From the NCBI GenBank assembly GCA_037974335.1, contig CM075760.1:20912291-20976290 (forward strand): DNA of 64,000 nucleotides, given 5' to 3'. The translations under genes were made by a program, and so were the position numbers. Within the stretch, counting starts at the first letter, position 1, and each line of letters opens with the position of its first letter. Shown here in pieces: positions 1 through 10,017 of this stretch. The notes under the pieces were generated by a model. It had not been told where the DNA came from and did not search any database. It was given only the letters and a program-made list of their open reading frames with translations. This stretch comes from Prionace glauca. Taxonomy: Eukaryota; Chordata; Chondrichthyes; Carcharhiniformes; Carcharhinidae.

Positions 1-185
1 TCCTGTTCGGAAACACTGATGGAGAATTTAGCATGGCCAATGCATGTAACCAGCACGTCTTTTAGACTGCTGGAGGAAAGCAGAGCACGTGGAGGAAACC
101 TGTGCAGGCATGGGGAGAATGTGCAAACTCTACACAGACAGTGACCCAAGCTGGGAATCAAGTTTAGGGCCCTAGCGCTTAGAGA
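1..185 (-). repeat. tRNA-derived SINE (HE1-like), 3' end cut by window edge
   Basis: Read on the minus strand, this has a degenerate tRNA-like 5' part followed by the body shared by many SINEs here (landmarks tgtgtagagtttgcac and gtttcctccagcagtc). The same body recurs at 6856-7150, 34448-34748 and 54335-54575. HE1 SINEs are known from elasmobranchs; the family assignment is from memory. Confidence 0.75.
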
Positions 186-850
186 ACAAAGAACAAAGAA
201 CAATCCAGCACGGGAAACAGGCCCTTCGGCTCAATGAGCCCGCGCCGCCACATCACCCTACACCTATTCTACCCTGCATATCTATGAATGGAATCCTACT
301 CAGTCAGATTCAGGGAAGAAATAGTGTCAATTTGGTAAAAACCGATTAGCCTGAGAGAACATTTTTGGGGTGTGGGAGGAAACCGGAGCGCCCGGAGGAA
401 ACCCACGCAATCATAGGGAGAATGCGCAAACTCCCACAGACACAGGCCCAAATCCATGTGCCTGCACAGCCAGCAGTGCTAGTCACTGAGCTGTTGCGGC
501 GCCCATCTACCGGTCCAGGATCAAGCACACACACCGACATGAAGTACGAAGCCACTCCTGGAACATCCAAGAGCAGCCCACGCACGACCCGCCGTGTGAA
601 TGCCCCTCGTTTGACACGAGGTGGACCTCCACCTGTGGAATAAAGTCAAAAATATTAATCTTACAGCCTGGCTTTCCGGTGTCTCCCGAGGTTTAACCCT
701 ATTTAATATCCCCTACCATATCCCTCCATTCTCGTTTCACTCATGTGCCTATCTAACTGCATCTTAAACGAGTCCAACGTTCCTGCCTCCACCACCCTAC
801 TCGGTAGCGCGTTCCAAACCCCCACAATGCTAACCACCGTGCCACTGTGT
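186..850 (-). mobile_element. CR1-type LINE (family D), 3' end
   Basis: The minus strand carries the end of the LINE D reading frame (about 690-825, matching the C-terminal part of the copy ending near 62080) and then the roughly 500-bp 3' UTR ending in ttgttctttgttct-type tail repeats at 186-200. The UTR matches those at 61311-61825 and 62083-62630. It includes an internal SINE-like block at about 346-510. Confidence 0.75.
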
Positions 851-1057
851 TATAACATTCTCCCCCAGATATCCAACTACCCGCCCCCCCGCCATTAAAA
901 TCATAAAATCCCGAAAGTGCATCAAGTCTACATCAAGAGTATTTCGCCCGATTCCCGTAACCCCACAATGCCCTCTAATGCCCCTAACCTTCACATCTTT
1001 GGACATTAAGGGATTGTCAATCCACCTAACCTGCCCATCTTTCAGACCCCACAGATA
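851..1057. other. Unassigned spacer with a SINE scrap
   Basis: No gene is seen. About 985-1050 resembles, on the minus strand, the SINE phrase reading ggttaggtggattgacaat. The rest is C-rich and unassigned. Confidence 0.4.
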
Positions 1058-1588
1058 TTCTGGTTACCCTATTATAAAAAGTATATTATTAAACTAGAAA
1101 GAGTGCAGAAAAGATTTACTAGGATGCTTCTGGTTCTTGATGGATTGAGATATAAGGAGAAGCTGGATAGACTGTGACTTTTTTCACTGGAGCGTAGGAG
1201 GCTGAGGGGTGATCTTATAGAGTTCTATAAAATAATGAGGGGCACAGATCAGCTTGATAGTCAATATCTCTTCCAAAAGTTAGGGGAGTCTAAAACTCGA
1301 GTGCCTAAGTTTAAGATGGGAGGGGAAAGATACAGAAGTGTCCAGAGGAGCATTTTTTTTCACACAAAGGGTGGTGAGCATCTGGAACAAGCTGCCAGGT
1401 TTAGTCGTAGACATGGGTGCAATTTTGTCTTTTAAAATGCATTTATACAGTTACATGGTTGTGATGGGTATCGAGGGATATGGGCCAAAGACAAGCAATT
1501 GGGATGAGCTTAGGGGTTTTTAAAAAGGGCAGCATGGAGCAGTTGGACTGAAGGGCCTGTTTCCATGCTGTAAACCTCTATGACTCTA
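1058..1588 (+). mobile_element. CR1-type LINE (family E), 3' fragment
   Basis: Truncated copy covering the C-terminal reverse transcriptase region and 3' end. It has the ERVQKRFT-like phrase, the LEFFSLER-like and LRGDLIEFYKIM-like block, then a tail with cctgtttccatgctgtaaa and ctctatgact. Related copies lie at 22885-23855 and 26128-26510. It contains frameshifts and stops. Confidence 0.75.
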
Positions 1589-1589
1589 T

Positions 1590-1705
1590 ATGGGAGGAAC
1601 ATGAAAACCCCACACAGACAATGACCCGAGGCTGGAATTGAACACGGGTCCTTGACACTAGGAGGCTGCAGTGCTAACCACTGTGCTAATGTGCTGCCAC
1701 TCAGG
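1590..1705 (-). repeat. SINE (HE1-like) 5' fragment
   Basis: The minus strand reads gcacagtggttagcactgc followed by a B-box-like gtgttcaattcc and cattgtctgtgtgggg. It is a truncated tRNA-related head. Confidence 0.65.
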
Positions 1706-1917
1706 CAAGTGTATTTGGAAGGAGCTCAGGACGGGTGGGGGGGTTGGGGGGGGTGATGATTTCTAGCTCACTTTGATGAGGGGAGGGCTGGAAATCAGAA
1801 AAAATAACAGCTTCGCATCAACATTTTCCCTCATTCCTGCTCTTGTTACTAATTAAAAACCAGCTCACTCCTCCATTCTGCCTATCAATGAGGCTAACAG
1901 AAAGCAGGGAAAAGGTT

Positions 1918-2450
1918 GTGGCACAGAAAGAGGCCATTCAGCCCATCGCATCTTCACCAGCTTGGGAAATAAAGACTTGCCCTTCATTCTAATACCAGTT
2001 TCCAGCCATCCAGCCCCTAGCCCCCCTTACTACAGGTTCCAGCATTTCAGCTATAGATCTGTGTGCGATGCGAGTGAGCCAAGAGATTTCTGGCTGAACC
2101 ATCAGTTTAGGCAGCGAATTCCAGACACCCACCATCCCTTGAATGAGAACCTTCTTCCTAATGCCCCTTCTAATCCTTCCACCAATCACTTTATATCTGT
2201 GCAGCCAGCACTAACCCCTCTCCCACCTCCCCCATCCCCACCCACCCACAATAAGTGACCTCTCTCTGCTCAGGGGAAACAGGCCTTTTCAATCCGCCCT
2301 GTCTTGGCTCCCTCATAATTTTGGACACCTCAGTTCGGTCCCCCACAGCCTCCTCTGCTCTGAGGAAAAAAAACCTTGCCAATCCAGTCTTTCCTCATCA
2401 CCACAATTCCCCAGCCCTGGCAACACTGTTGTAAATCCAAATGGTTATCC
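1918..2450 (-). mobile_element. Old CR1-like LINE, 3' coding fragment
   Basis: The minus strand has the decayed C-terminal block of CR1 reverse transcriptases, with phrases recalling ERSFP, RGRIRRGIRKKVLIQGMV and VWNSLPKLM. It is heavily diverged and truncated at both ends. Confidence 0.55.
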
Positions 2451-2509
2451 AATCCGACTAAACTGTCCATTTAACATTGTCCCATCGCCAACTGTGAACA
2501 ACCACCAGA

Positions 2510-2815
2510 TACTGGCACCACTGTGGCACACTGGTTCGCACTGCTGCCTCAAAGGGACTTGGTTCAATTCTGGCCTCGTGTGACTGTGTGGAGTTTTCAT
2601 GTTCTCCCCATGTCTGTGTGGATTTCCTCTGGGTCCTCCGGTTTCCTCCCACTGTTTAAAGATGTGTGGGAGAGGTTGATTGGTCATGCTTTAGTGACAG
2701 GAGGAGTTGCAGGGTAAATGTGTGGGATACGAAGACAGGGCATGGATGGGATTGTGGTTAGTGCAGACTTGATGGACCGAATGGCCTCCCCCTGTACTGT
2801 CGGGATTTTACACAC
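2510..2815 (+). repeat. tRNA-related SINE, second subtype
   Basis: The head (ggcacactggttcgcactgc) and central body match the other SINEs. The 3' end differs: it carries the phrase gatggaccgaatggcctcc followed by ctgtactgtcgggatttta, a CR1-LINE-like tail. The same tail type appears at 33325-33395 and 45430-45602. Confidence 0.7.
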
Positions 2816-3048
2816 AAATGAGGAACAGAGACTTTGCAAATGTTGGGATACTTATTCAGAAATCAATGGGATATTTCTTGACATGTTCAGGTAAATCTCA
2901 ATGATGGTCATTGTCCAGGTCTACATTAAAACAATGGTGCAGTCCAAGGTTAAAAGTGATTTATCCTGAAATTGGACATTGCCACTGACTCCCAATATAA
3001 CCGAGAGATGCAAACTCACATCACACCCTGATGTAGCGAAGGGGACCC

Positions 3049-3677
3049 CTCTCAGTCATTACAATCTGGGCCTTGTGTCAGTAATCTCTGTCCTAAGCCT
3101 CTCTCAGTTATTACAATCTGGGCCTTGTATCAGTAATCTCTGCCCTAAACCTCTCTCAGTTGTTACAATCTGGGCCTTGTATCAGTAATCTCTGCCCTAA
3201 ACCTCTCTCAGTTATTACAATCTGGGCCTTGTATCAGTAATCTAGTATCAGTATTCTTTGCTGTAAACCTCTCTCAGTTATTACAATCTGGACCTTGTAT
3301 CAGTAATCTCTGCCCTAAACCTCTCTCAATTATTACAATCTGGGCCTTGTATCAGTAATCTAGTATCAGTATTCTTTGCTGTAAACCTCTCTCAATTATT
3401 ACAATCTGGGCCTTGTATCAGTAATCTCTGCACTCAACCTCTCTCAGTTATTGCAGTCTGAGCCTAGTATCAGTATTCTTTGTTGTAAACCTCTCTCAGT
3501 TATTACAATCTGGGCCTTGTATCAGTAACCACTGCTCTAAACCTCTCTCAGTTATTACAATGTTCGCCGTGAGTCAGTAACCTCTACCCTAAAACTCTCT
3601 CAGGTCTTATAATCTGGGTCTTGTATCAGTAAACTGTGCCCGAAACTTCTCTCAGTTATTACAATCTGGACCTTAAG
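3049..3677 (+). repeat. 52-bp minisatellite, about 12 units
   Basis: Direct repeats of a 52-bp unit beginning ctctcagttattacaatctg, with variant units carrying a short extra block (agtatcagtattctttgctg). Units differ by a few bases, so the array is moderately old. Confidence 0.9.
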
Positions 3678-3897
3678 TAGAGGACACAGAGATGTCATTA
3701 AGTGGGAGGAGCTTGTTCCCCTTTGTTCAGAATGGAGACAACTTGTCCATCAAACTGCATCAACCCTCTGAGTCCCAATGTCTCATTGATGAGGCAGAGC
3801 GGTGACAGAGAACGAAAAATAAAGGGAAATAAAAACAGAAAATACTGTAAAATCTAAGCAGATCTGACAGCATCTGTGGAGAGAGAATAGAACACTC
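3678..3897. other. Spacer and left half of an interrupted repeat
   Basis: No gene is seen. About 3831-3897 has the dispersed phrase gatctgacagcatctgtgg. Its continuation (ccaacgtttcgagactggat) is found after the Penelope-like fragment at 4146-4195, so the element was inserted into this repeat. Confidence 0.5.
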
Positions 3898-4145
3898 TCC
3901 CCACTCACATTGTCTGTACCTTTAAGACTTGATTAACTGCAAAAATTTGCATTCCAACCATTATTTTGTGAATTGAGTTTGTGTCTTTCTATGCCTTGTT
4001 TGTGGACAGAACTCCCACTCACCTGACGAACGAGCAGCACACAGAAAGCTAGTGGATTTTGCTACCAAGTAAACCCATTGCACTTTAATCTGGTGCATTG
4101 AGACTTCTTACTGTGTTTACCCCGGTCCAACACCACCATCTCCAC
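3898..4145 (-). mobile_element. Penelope-like element terminal fragment
   Basis: The minus strand reads the Penelope pseudo-LTR motif: gatggtggtgttggaccggg, then acagtaagaagtctcaatgc, then agctttctgtgtgctgctcg. It matches the terminal repeats of the elements at 5439-6188 and 20487-21761. Similar sequence (agagaatagaac and agagaaaatagaacc) on each side suggests target duplication. Confidence 0.65.
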
Positions 4146-4319
4146 TTCAGAGAAAATAGAACCAACGTTTCGAGACTGGATGACCCAGAAAGCTTGTACA
4201 TGTGTAAACAGAGCATGTAAACTTCGACACCTCCATGTACCTTTGTACACCTCTATCAATCCACTTTGCTCCAAGGAGAACAACCCCAATTTATCTGAAA
4301 AAGAGGATACTGCAAGAAG

Positions 4320-5090
4320 GTAAAAGTGAAGGTAAGAGTTTTATAAATGTTCTTAAATAATTTAATTGGTGCTCAAAATGTCAGTCAGTGGGGTTAAGTG
4401 CTGCACTTGTGAGATGTGGGAGATCTGTGATGCTTCCAGCGTCCCGGATGACTAAATCTACAGGAAATGCACCCACTTGCAGCTCCTTACGGCCAGCATG
4501 GATAGGTTGGAGCAACAGTTGGATGCACTTAGCAGAATGAAGATGACGGAAAGTGTCATAGATAGGAGCTTTAGAAACTTGGCCACACCCAAGGTGCAGG
4601 CAGATAGATGGGTGACTGCTAGAAGGGGCAGGCAGTCAGCATAGGAATCCCCTGTGGTCATCTCCTTCTCTAACAAGTACACTGTTTTGGATACTGTTGG
4701 AGGGTTATAGCCTATTGGGGGATAAATACAGCAAACAGAGCACTGGCACCACGGCTGGCTTTGTTATTAAGCAGGGAGGTACAAAGAGCACTAGAGCAAT
4801 AGTTATAAGGAGCTCTATAGTTAGGGGTGCAAATAGGTGCTTCTGTGGGCATGAAAGAGACTTCAGGATGTTGTGTTGCCTCCCTGGTGTCAGGGTCCAG
4901 GAAGTCTCTAAAAGGGTAGTAAGCATTCTGAAGTGAGAGAGTGAACAACCAGTGGCCATGGTACATATTGGTACACAGGTAGGAAGAGTGACGATGTCCT
5001 GCAACAGCAGTTAAGGGAGTTAGGTAGAAAGTTAAAAAGCAGGACCTCTTGGGTTGTAATCACAGGATTGCTCCCTGTGCCACCTATCCA
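4320..5090 (+). mobile_element. LINE ORF1-like fossil (CR1 type)
   Basis: Forward-frame pieces recall ORF1 of CR1 LINEs: a paired-cysteine start (CCTCEMWEI, later CRKCTHLQLL), a predicted coiled-coil stretch after it, and a late block like the esterase of ORF1 (VHIGTQ-like and LPGVRVQEVSKRV). The layout matches ORF1 at 10018-10941 but the copy is from another family and is broken by several stops and frame changes. Confidence 0.6.
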
Positions 5091-5199
5091 CTGTCATCTC
5101 TTAAAGTAACTCTCCCCAATTTATCACGGCCAACTCACGTCTCATAACCTCATAGTTTTCTTAAGATTGAGCACCCTCATCTCCGAATCAACTACCTCA

Positions 5200-6345
5200 T
5201 TCTCCAGTTTGATTTTAAAAAATCTATCATGTTGCAGTTGCTCATCCCGAAGGGGTCTGGTACAATTGGATTGGCAATGATTCCCTTCTCACTACACAGT
5301 ACTGGCTTGCTGGCTTGCTCTCCAGTTGGTTCCTCCACATATTGGTCAATTAAACCATCCTGTATACATTCCAGGAATTCTCTTCTACGGCATTGTGGCT
5401 AATTTGATTTGCTCAATCTATGTGCAAATTAAAATCATGATGTGGGTGTGCCGGCATTGGACTGGCGTAAACACAGTAAAAAGTCTGACAACACCAGGTT
5501 TTAGTCCAACTGATTTATTTGATAATATTCTCACAAGCAAGTAAGCTTTCGAGGGGACTGCCTCTTCGTCAGGTGAATGGAGAGTTCTGGCCTCAGACAG
5601 AGCATATAAAGCACAGACAGTTGCTGATTAGAATGCGAATCCTTACACCTAACCTGCTGTTCAAGTCTTAAAGTGGCTGATAATGTGAGTGGAAGGAGCA
5701 CTGATCACAGTTTAAAGAGATGTGTATTGTCTCCAGACAGTACAGTAAGTGAGGTTTTGCAAACCCAGGCAAGTCACGAGGGTTACAGATAGTGCGACAT
5801 GAACCCAAGATCCCTGTTGAGACCGTCCTCATGTGTGCGGAACTTGGCTATCAGTCTCTGTTCAGCGACTCTGCGCTGTCGTGTGTCATGAGGCCGCCTT
5901 GGAGAATGCTTACCCGAAGGTCAGAGGCTGAATGCCCGTGACCGCTGAAGTGTTCGCCAACAGGAAGGGAACAGTCTTGCCTGGTGACTGTCGAGCGATG
6001 TTCATTCATCCGTTGTCGTAGCATCTGCATGGTCAATCAGCAACTGTCTGTGCTTTATATGCTCTGTCTGAGGCCAGAACTCTCCATTCACCTGACGAAG
6101 AGGCAGTCCCCTCGAAAGCTTGCTTGCTTGTGAGAATATTATCAAATAAATCGGTTGGACTAAAACCTGGTGTTGTCAGACTTTTTACCAAATTAAAATC
6201 ATCCATGATCACCAATACTCCCTTATCACATGCATCTCTGATTTTGTGTTTAATGCCATTCCCAACATCACCACTGCAGTTTGGAGGTCCATATATGACA
6301 TCCGCTAATGTTTTTTGCCCTTCGGCGATGTGGGGGGGGCAGTGT
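5200..6345 (-). mobile_element. LINE endonuclease fragment (family J) split by a Penelope-like element
   Basis: The minus strand from 6345 to 6189 and then 5438 to about 5200 reads an AP-endonuclease segment: GPPNCSGDVGNGIKH, then VLVIMDDFNLHID, then a phrase like VYRMV and WRNQ. VIMxDFN is the catalytic Asp-Asn motif region of LINE endonucleases. The two halves are separated by the insertion at 5439-6188. Confidence 0.6.
5425..6202. mobile_element. Short Penelope-like element with 14-bp target-site duplications
   Basis: Insert 5439-6188 is flanked by identical caaattaaaatcat at 5425-5438 and 6189-6202. Its two ends are inverted copies of about 160 bp (about 5460-5630 against about 6038-6188). 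The middle of the minus strand encodes a GIY-YIG endonuclease tail (phrases QMLRQRMNEHRST and LPVGEHFSGHGHSASDLRV at about 5880-6030). Penelope-like elements carry a reverse transcriptase and a GIY-YIG nuclease; only the nuclease end remains here. The copy is incomplete and broken. Confidence 0.85.
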
Positions 6346-6599
6346 AGAATTCTTGAATGAGCCCCTTGATTTTAGTTTACTACAATGTGTAGACTAGATT
6401 GAGATGCCTTCGATATAGTGAGAATTCACAATGTGCCAGTCTCACAACTTTGCTCCAAGTGGGCTGATACTCTTTGAGCCTGGGAGAGCACATTTCCACT
6501 GAAATGATCCACAAAAGCTGATGAAGGACATTTATTTAATCCTGGACAGTAAATAGTGTTTTTTCTACCACTACAGATAGGTCTAAAATAAATACATTT
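6346..6599. other. Unassigned spacer
   Basis: No coding, RNA or repeat feature is recognised here. Confidence 0.4.
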
Positions 6600-6850
6600 G
6601 TCTCTATTCCATTGAGTCTACAGCACAGGGCCAGGCCAGTCGGCTCAGTCAGTCTGTGTCAGTGTTTATGTTCCACATGAGCCTCCACCCACCCCTCTTC
6701 ATCTCCCCCCATCAGCATATCCTTCTATTCCTTTCTCCCTCATGTATGTATCTAGCTTCCCCTTCAGTGTATTCATGCTGTTCACCTCAGTCACTCGCTG
6801 TAGTGATGAGTCTGTCATTCTCACCACTCACTGGATAAAGAACTTTCTCC
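6600..6850 (-). mobile_element. Old LINE 3' fragment
   Basis: The minus strand loosely matches the end region of CR1-like LINEs, with the plus-strand phrase ctggataaagaactttctcc near 6830-6850 and gtctacagcacagggccagg near 6618. It is strongly decayed. Confidence 0.4.
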
Positions 6851-6855
6851 TGTTA

Positions 6856-7150
6856 GAGCTTATTTATTAGTCACAAGTAGGCTTACGTTAACACTGCAGT
6901 GAAGTTGTTATGAAAACCCCCTTGTCCTCCCACTCTGGCTGCTGGTCGGGTACACTGAGGGAGAATTTAGCATGGCTAATGCACCTAACCAGCACATCTT
7001 TTTGGACTGTGGGAGGAAACTGAAGCACCTGGAGGAAACCCACGCAGACACGGGAAGAACATACAAACTCCACACAACAGAGACCCAAGCCAGGAATCGA
7101 ACCCGGGTCCCTGTGCTATGAGGCAGCAGTGCTAACCCACTGTGCTGCCC
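6856..7150 (-). repeat. SINE (HE1-like), near full length
   Basis: The minus strand begins gggcagcacagtgggttagc (A-box region) and contains cccgggttcgattcctggct (B-box region). The body has gtttcctcccacagtcc and the 3' end has ttcactgcagtgttaacgta and taataaat. The promoter boxes are well kept, making this the best-preserved SINE in the window. Confidence 0.85.
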
Positions 7151-7223
7151 TCGAAATCACTACTGGATTATTGAACCCCTTCGTAATTGTAAGGTCAGGG
7201 GGGTGGGAACTCCAGCACACGGA

Positions 7224-7571
7224 CAAAGAACATAGAACATTATAGCGCAGTACAGGCACTTCGGCCCTCAATGGTTCCACTGGTTGGCGCAACAATCTAA
7301 TGACCCTCTAACCTAAACTATTCCAATGTTATCCATATGCCTATCCACTGACCATTTGAACGCCCTTAAAGTTGGCAAGTCCACAACTGCTGCAGGCATG
7401 ACCTTACTACCCTCTGAGTAAAGAACCTACCTCTGATATCCGTCCTATAGTTACCAGCCATTTATTTAAAGCTATGACCCCTTGTGTTAGCCATCACCAT
7501 CCGAGGTAAAAGGCTCACAACTATCCACCCTATCCAATCCATTGATCATCTTGTATGCCTCATGGGACATG
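7224..7571 (-). mobile_element. CR1-type LINE 3' end (family A/C-like)
   Basis: The plus strand shows the reversed 3' end aacatagaacattatagcgc at about 7229, then reversed coding sequence corresponding to the VVNAPSLGAF-like and ETYKMIRGLDRVDS-like blocks. It is more diverged than the copies at 20520-20949 and 30541-32137. Confidence 0.75.
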
Positions 7572-7860
7572 GGAGCCCTGCCCCCACCCATTGCCCCCCT
7601 GCCAGGAGCCCCACCCCCACCCATTGCCCCCTCCCCTTCTGGGAGCCCCACCCCCACCCCCACCCATAGTTCCCCTCGCCTCCCAGAAGCCCTGCCCCAC
7701 CCACTGTTCCCCTTCCCCTTTCCCTCCCCCTCTGGAGCCCTGGCCCCACTCATTGTTCCCCTCCCATTCTGAGAGATCCGCCCCCACCCATTGTTCCCCT
7801 CCCCCTCCCGGGACCCCCTCCCCCACCCATTGTACCCCTTCCCTCCTCGAGCCAAGGTTT
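7572..7860 (+). repeat. C-rich tandem repeat
   Basis: Imperfect units of roughly 37-50 bp built on ccccacccattgcccccctc and gggagcccc. Long open frames on both strands here are by-products of the repeat and should not be read as genes. Confidence 0.85.
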
Positions 7861-8281
7861 CTGCTCATGCGGCTGGTGGCTCCGCCCAGAGTGAGAAGCC
7901 GCTCGGTGATCTCCCCCCTTCCCCCCAGCCCAGGACTGCGCATGTCCAAAGGAAGAAGGGAATCTGCACATGTGCGGGGCTGTGCCCACCCTCTGTGACC
8001 GGCAAGCTTAGATGTGGACCAATAGGAGAGTTGGGGGACTGGAAAATCTCTGGTCCTCCAGCGAATCAAACTGCAGGCTTTGGGTGAACGAAGATTGGTC
8101 GTTCCAATTCCAAGATTGATCCTCAGAAAACATAGAACTTCCTCCTCTCTCTCACATCTCTGAGTAAAGTACTCCCCCATTTCCATTTCTTATTAATTTC
8201 TAGTTCTGTAATATATTACTGCAGCTACATTATATATTTCCAGTCATAAACTCATTGCAGCACAGAAGAAGCTAATTGGGT
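7861..8281. other. Unassigned low-copy sequence
   Basis: No gene or recognised repeat was found. It lies between two tandem arrays. Confidence 0.4.
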
Positions 8282-8876
8282 AACCTTGAGGTGAGTCTGA
8301 GGGGGACACTGGGACTGTGGGACTGACAGTGAGCACCTTGAGGAGAGTGAGAGAGGGGGACACTGGCACACTGGGACAGGAAAACAGCACCTTGTGAGAG
8401 GGGGTCACTGGGACACCGAGAGAGGCAAGCAACGCCTTGAGGAGAGTGTGAGAGGGGCGATCACTGGGACACCAGGGCAGAGAGTCTGCACCTTGAGGAG
8501 ATTATGAGGGGAGGGCACTAGGATACTATGACAGACAGTCAGCTCCTTGAGGAGAGTGTTCGAGAGGCTTACTGTGACACCAGGGCAGAGAGTTAGTACC
8601 TTGAGGAAAGTGTGAGAGGGGGACACTGAGACAGACAGTCAGACCCCCCCCCCCCCCCAGAAGCGTGTGGGGGTCACTGTGACAGTGGCATAGACAGTCA
8701 GCACCTTGAGCAGAGTGGGAGAAGGGACTCTGGGACAGACGCTCAGCACCTGGAGGAGAGTGTGAGAGGGGGAAACTGGGACAGACTGTCAGCACCTTGA
8801 GGAGAGTATGAGAGGGGGAAACTGGGACAGATGCTCAGCACCTTGAGGAGAGTGTGAGAGGGGCACAAAGAGGATT
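8282..8876 (+). repeat. Tandem minisatellite of about 45-65 bp units
   Basis: Roughly ten to twelve imperfect units built on cagcaccttgaggagagtgt, gagagggggacactgg and gacagacagt, with variable unit length. A G/C homopolymer (about 8645-8660) interrupts it. Confidence 0.85.
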
Positions 8877-8892
8877 CAAGCCACAGGTGGAG

Positions 8893-8973
8893 TTATGCAG
8901 CACTGTTGTTTATGTCCTGTGGTGCTGAGGACTTATGCAGCACTGTTGTTTATGTCCTGTCGTGCTGAGGATT
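8893..8973 (+). repeat. 41-bp direct duplication
   Basis: Two adjacent copies of a unit containing atgcagcactgttgtttatg and gtgctgagga, differing at about two bases. Confidence 0.85.
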
Positions 8974-9005
8974 CTCTTCAATATCGACTCAGTTGTCAGG
9001 GAACA

Positions 9006-9060
9006 CAACTCTTTCTGCCCGACCATTGGATGATGGGTAATGTGGGCACTGTCCTAACGC
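9006..9060. repeat. Dispersed repeat scrap shared with 39205-39262
   Basis: The phrases tttctgcccgaccattggat and gggcactgtcctaacg recur, inverted and with some changes, at about 39205-39262. The family is unknown. Confidence 0.5.
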
Positions 9061-9074
9061 CGATCAAGTACGCC

Positions 9075-9135
9075 GATCAAAACTGCACACGGTATTCCTG
9101 TTGCGGCCTCACCAGTACCCTCTACAGCAACGCAT
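9075..9135 (-). mobile_element. CR1-type LINE scrap
   Basis: Reversed short match to the LYRALVRPQLEYCVQF block: aaaactgcacacggtattcc and tgcggcctcaccagtaccct. Confidence 0.6.
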
Positions 9136-9274
9136 CAAATATTGCTCAACTTCATGCAATGCACAAATTCCTGACTGATGGAGGGTGGTCCATTTTTAGA
9201 ATTCAACACCTGAAGAATGTCTGGTGTCAAGAAAGAGGTGTGAAGTTTCTCCACTCTTCTCCTTGTATTTGATT

Positions 9275-9610
9275 AACTCATCCTGTGTATGGCCATCCAT
9301 TTTGAATGAGCATCTACCAATATCAGGAACACAGACCCCATGAACGGTCCGGCACTGTCCATGTGCAGTCATGTCTACGGCCAACCCAAGTGTAAAGAAT
9401 AGTGACTGGTGACTGTTCTGCCCTTGTTGATATTGCCAACACAAGCAAATATCTGTATCCATACCTGGCCACCAGACGTGGCAATTTGGAGGATCGTCAG
9501 TTTGCCACTCCTGGGTGGCCATGGTAAAGTTCGGCCGGGTTGGGATGGTGTCTCAGGATGACACTCTTGAACCCCATAGGAGTATGCCATCTTCCACAGT
9601 CAGCTGTTCT
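9275..9610 (-). mobile_element. Gypsy-type LTR retrotransposon fossil (integrase fragment)
   Basis: The minus strand shows CHVWWPGMDTDIC followed by a QQGQ-like segment, recalling the zinc-binding end of Gypsy-family integrases, and decayed core sequence after it. No terminal repeats were seen. It is a short, clearly broken and probably old remnant. Confidence 0.55.
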
Positions 9611-10017
9611 CTGCCACTCCAATATGGGTGCAATTCTGTTGTAATTCGTCTCATTGTTTCTGGCGAGCCTCATTGTTTCTGGCGAGCAAAGTCGAGAGGC
9701 AGCGATTTTTGGACATCAGAGGAGGCAGCAACGGGTACATTTTTCTGTTTATTCTGTCTAACTTTTATTTTTAGTTTTTAAAGTTGCGAGTTTTTGGCGT
9801 TTTTTTAAAAATTAGTTAAAACCGGAAGTCGTCACTAGGACGCTTGCCGGTAGTTGTAGTTTTGTTTTCTGGGCCCCTAACCCTATAAATTAGCGTAGAG
9901 AGGATACCCGATTCTCTACACTGGTAGAGAATCCCACCCTCCTCTATCCTAAATTATAAGTGTGGGTAAGTTTTCTTTTTAATATTTTTATTTTTTCTGC
10001 TGGTAATTGTTTCAGGG

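Noticed and set aside
7560-8186. Long Gly/Trp/Pro-rich open frames over 7.5-8.2 kb on both strands
   Set aside because: They are produced by the C-rich tandem repeat and have no domain or codon signal.
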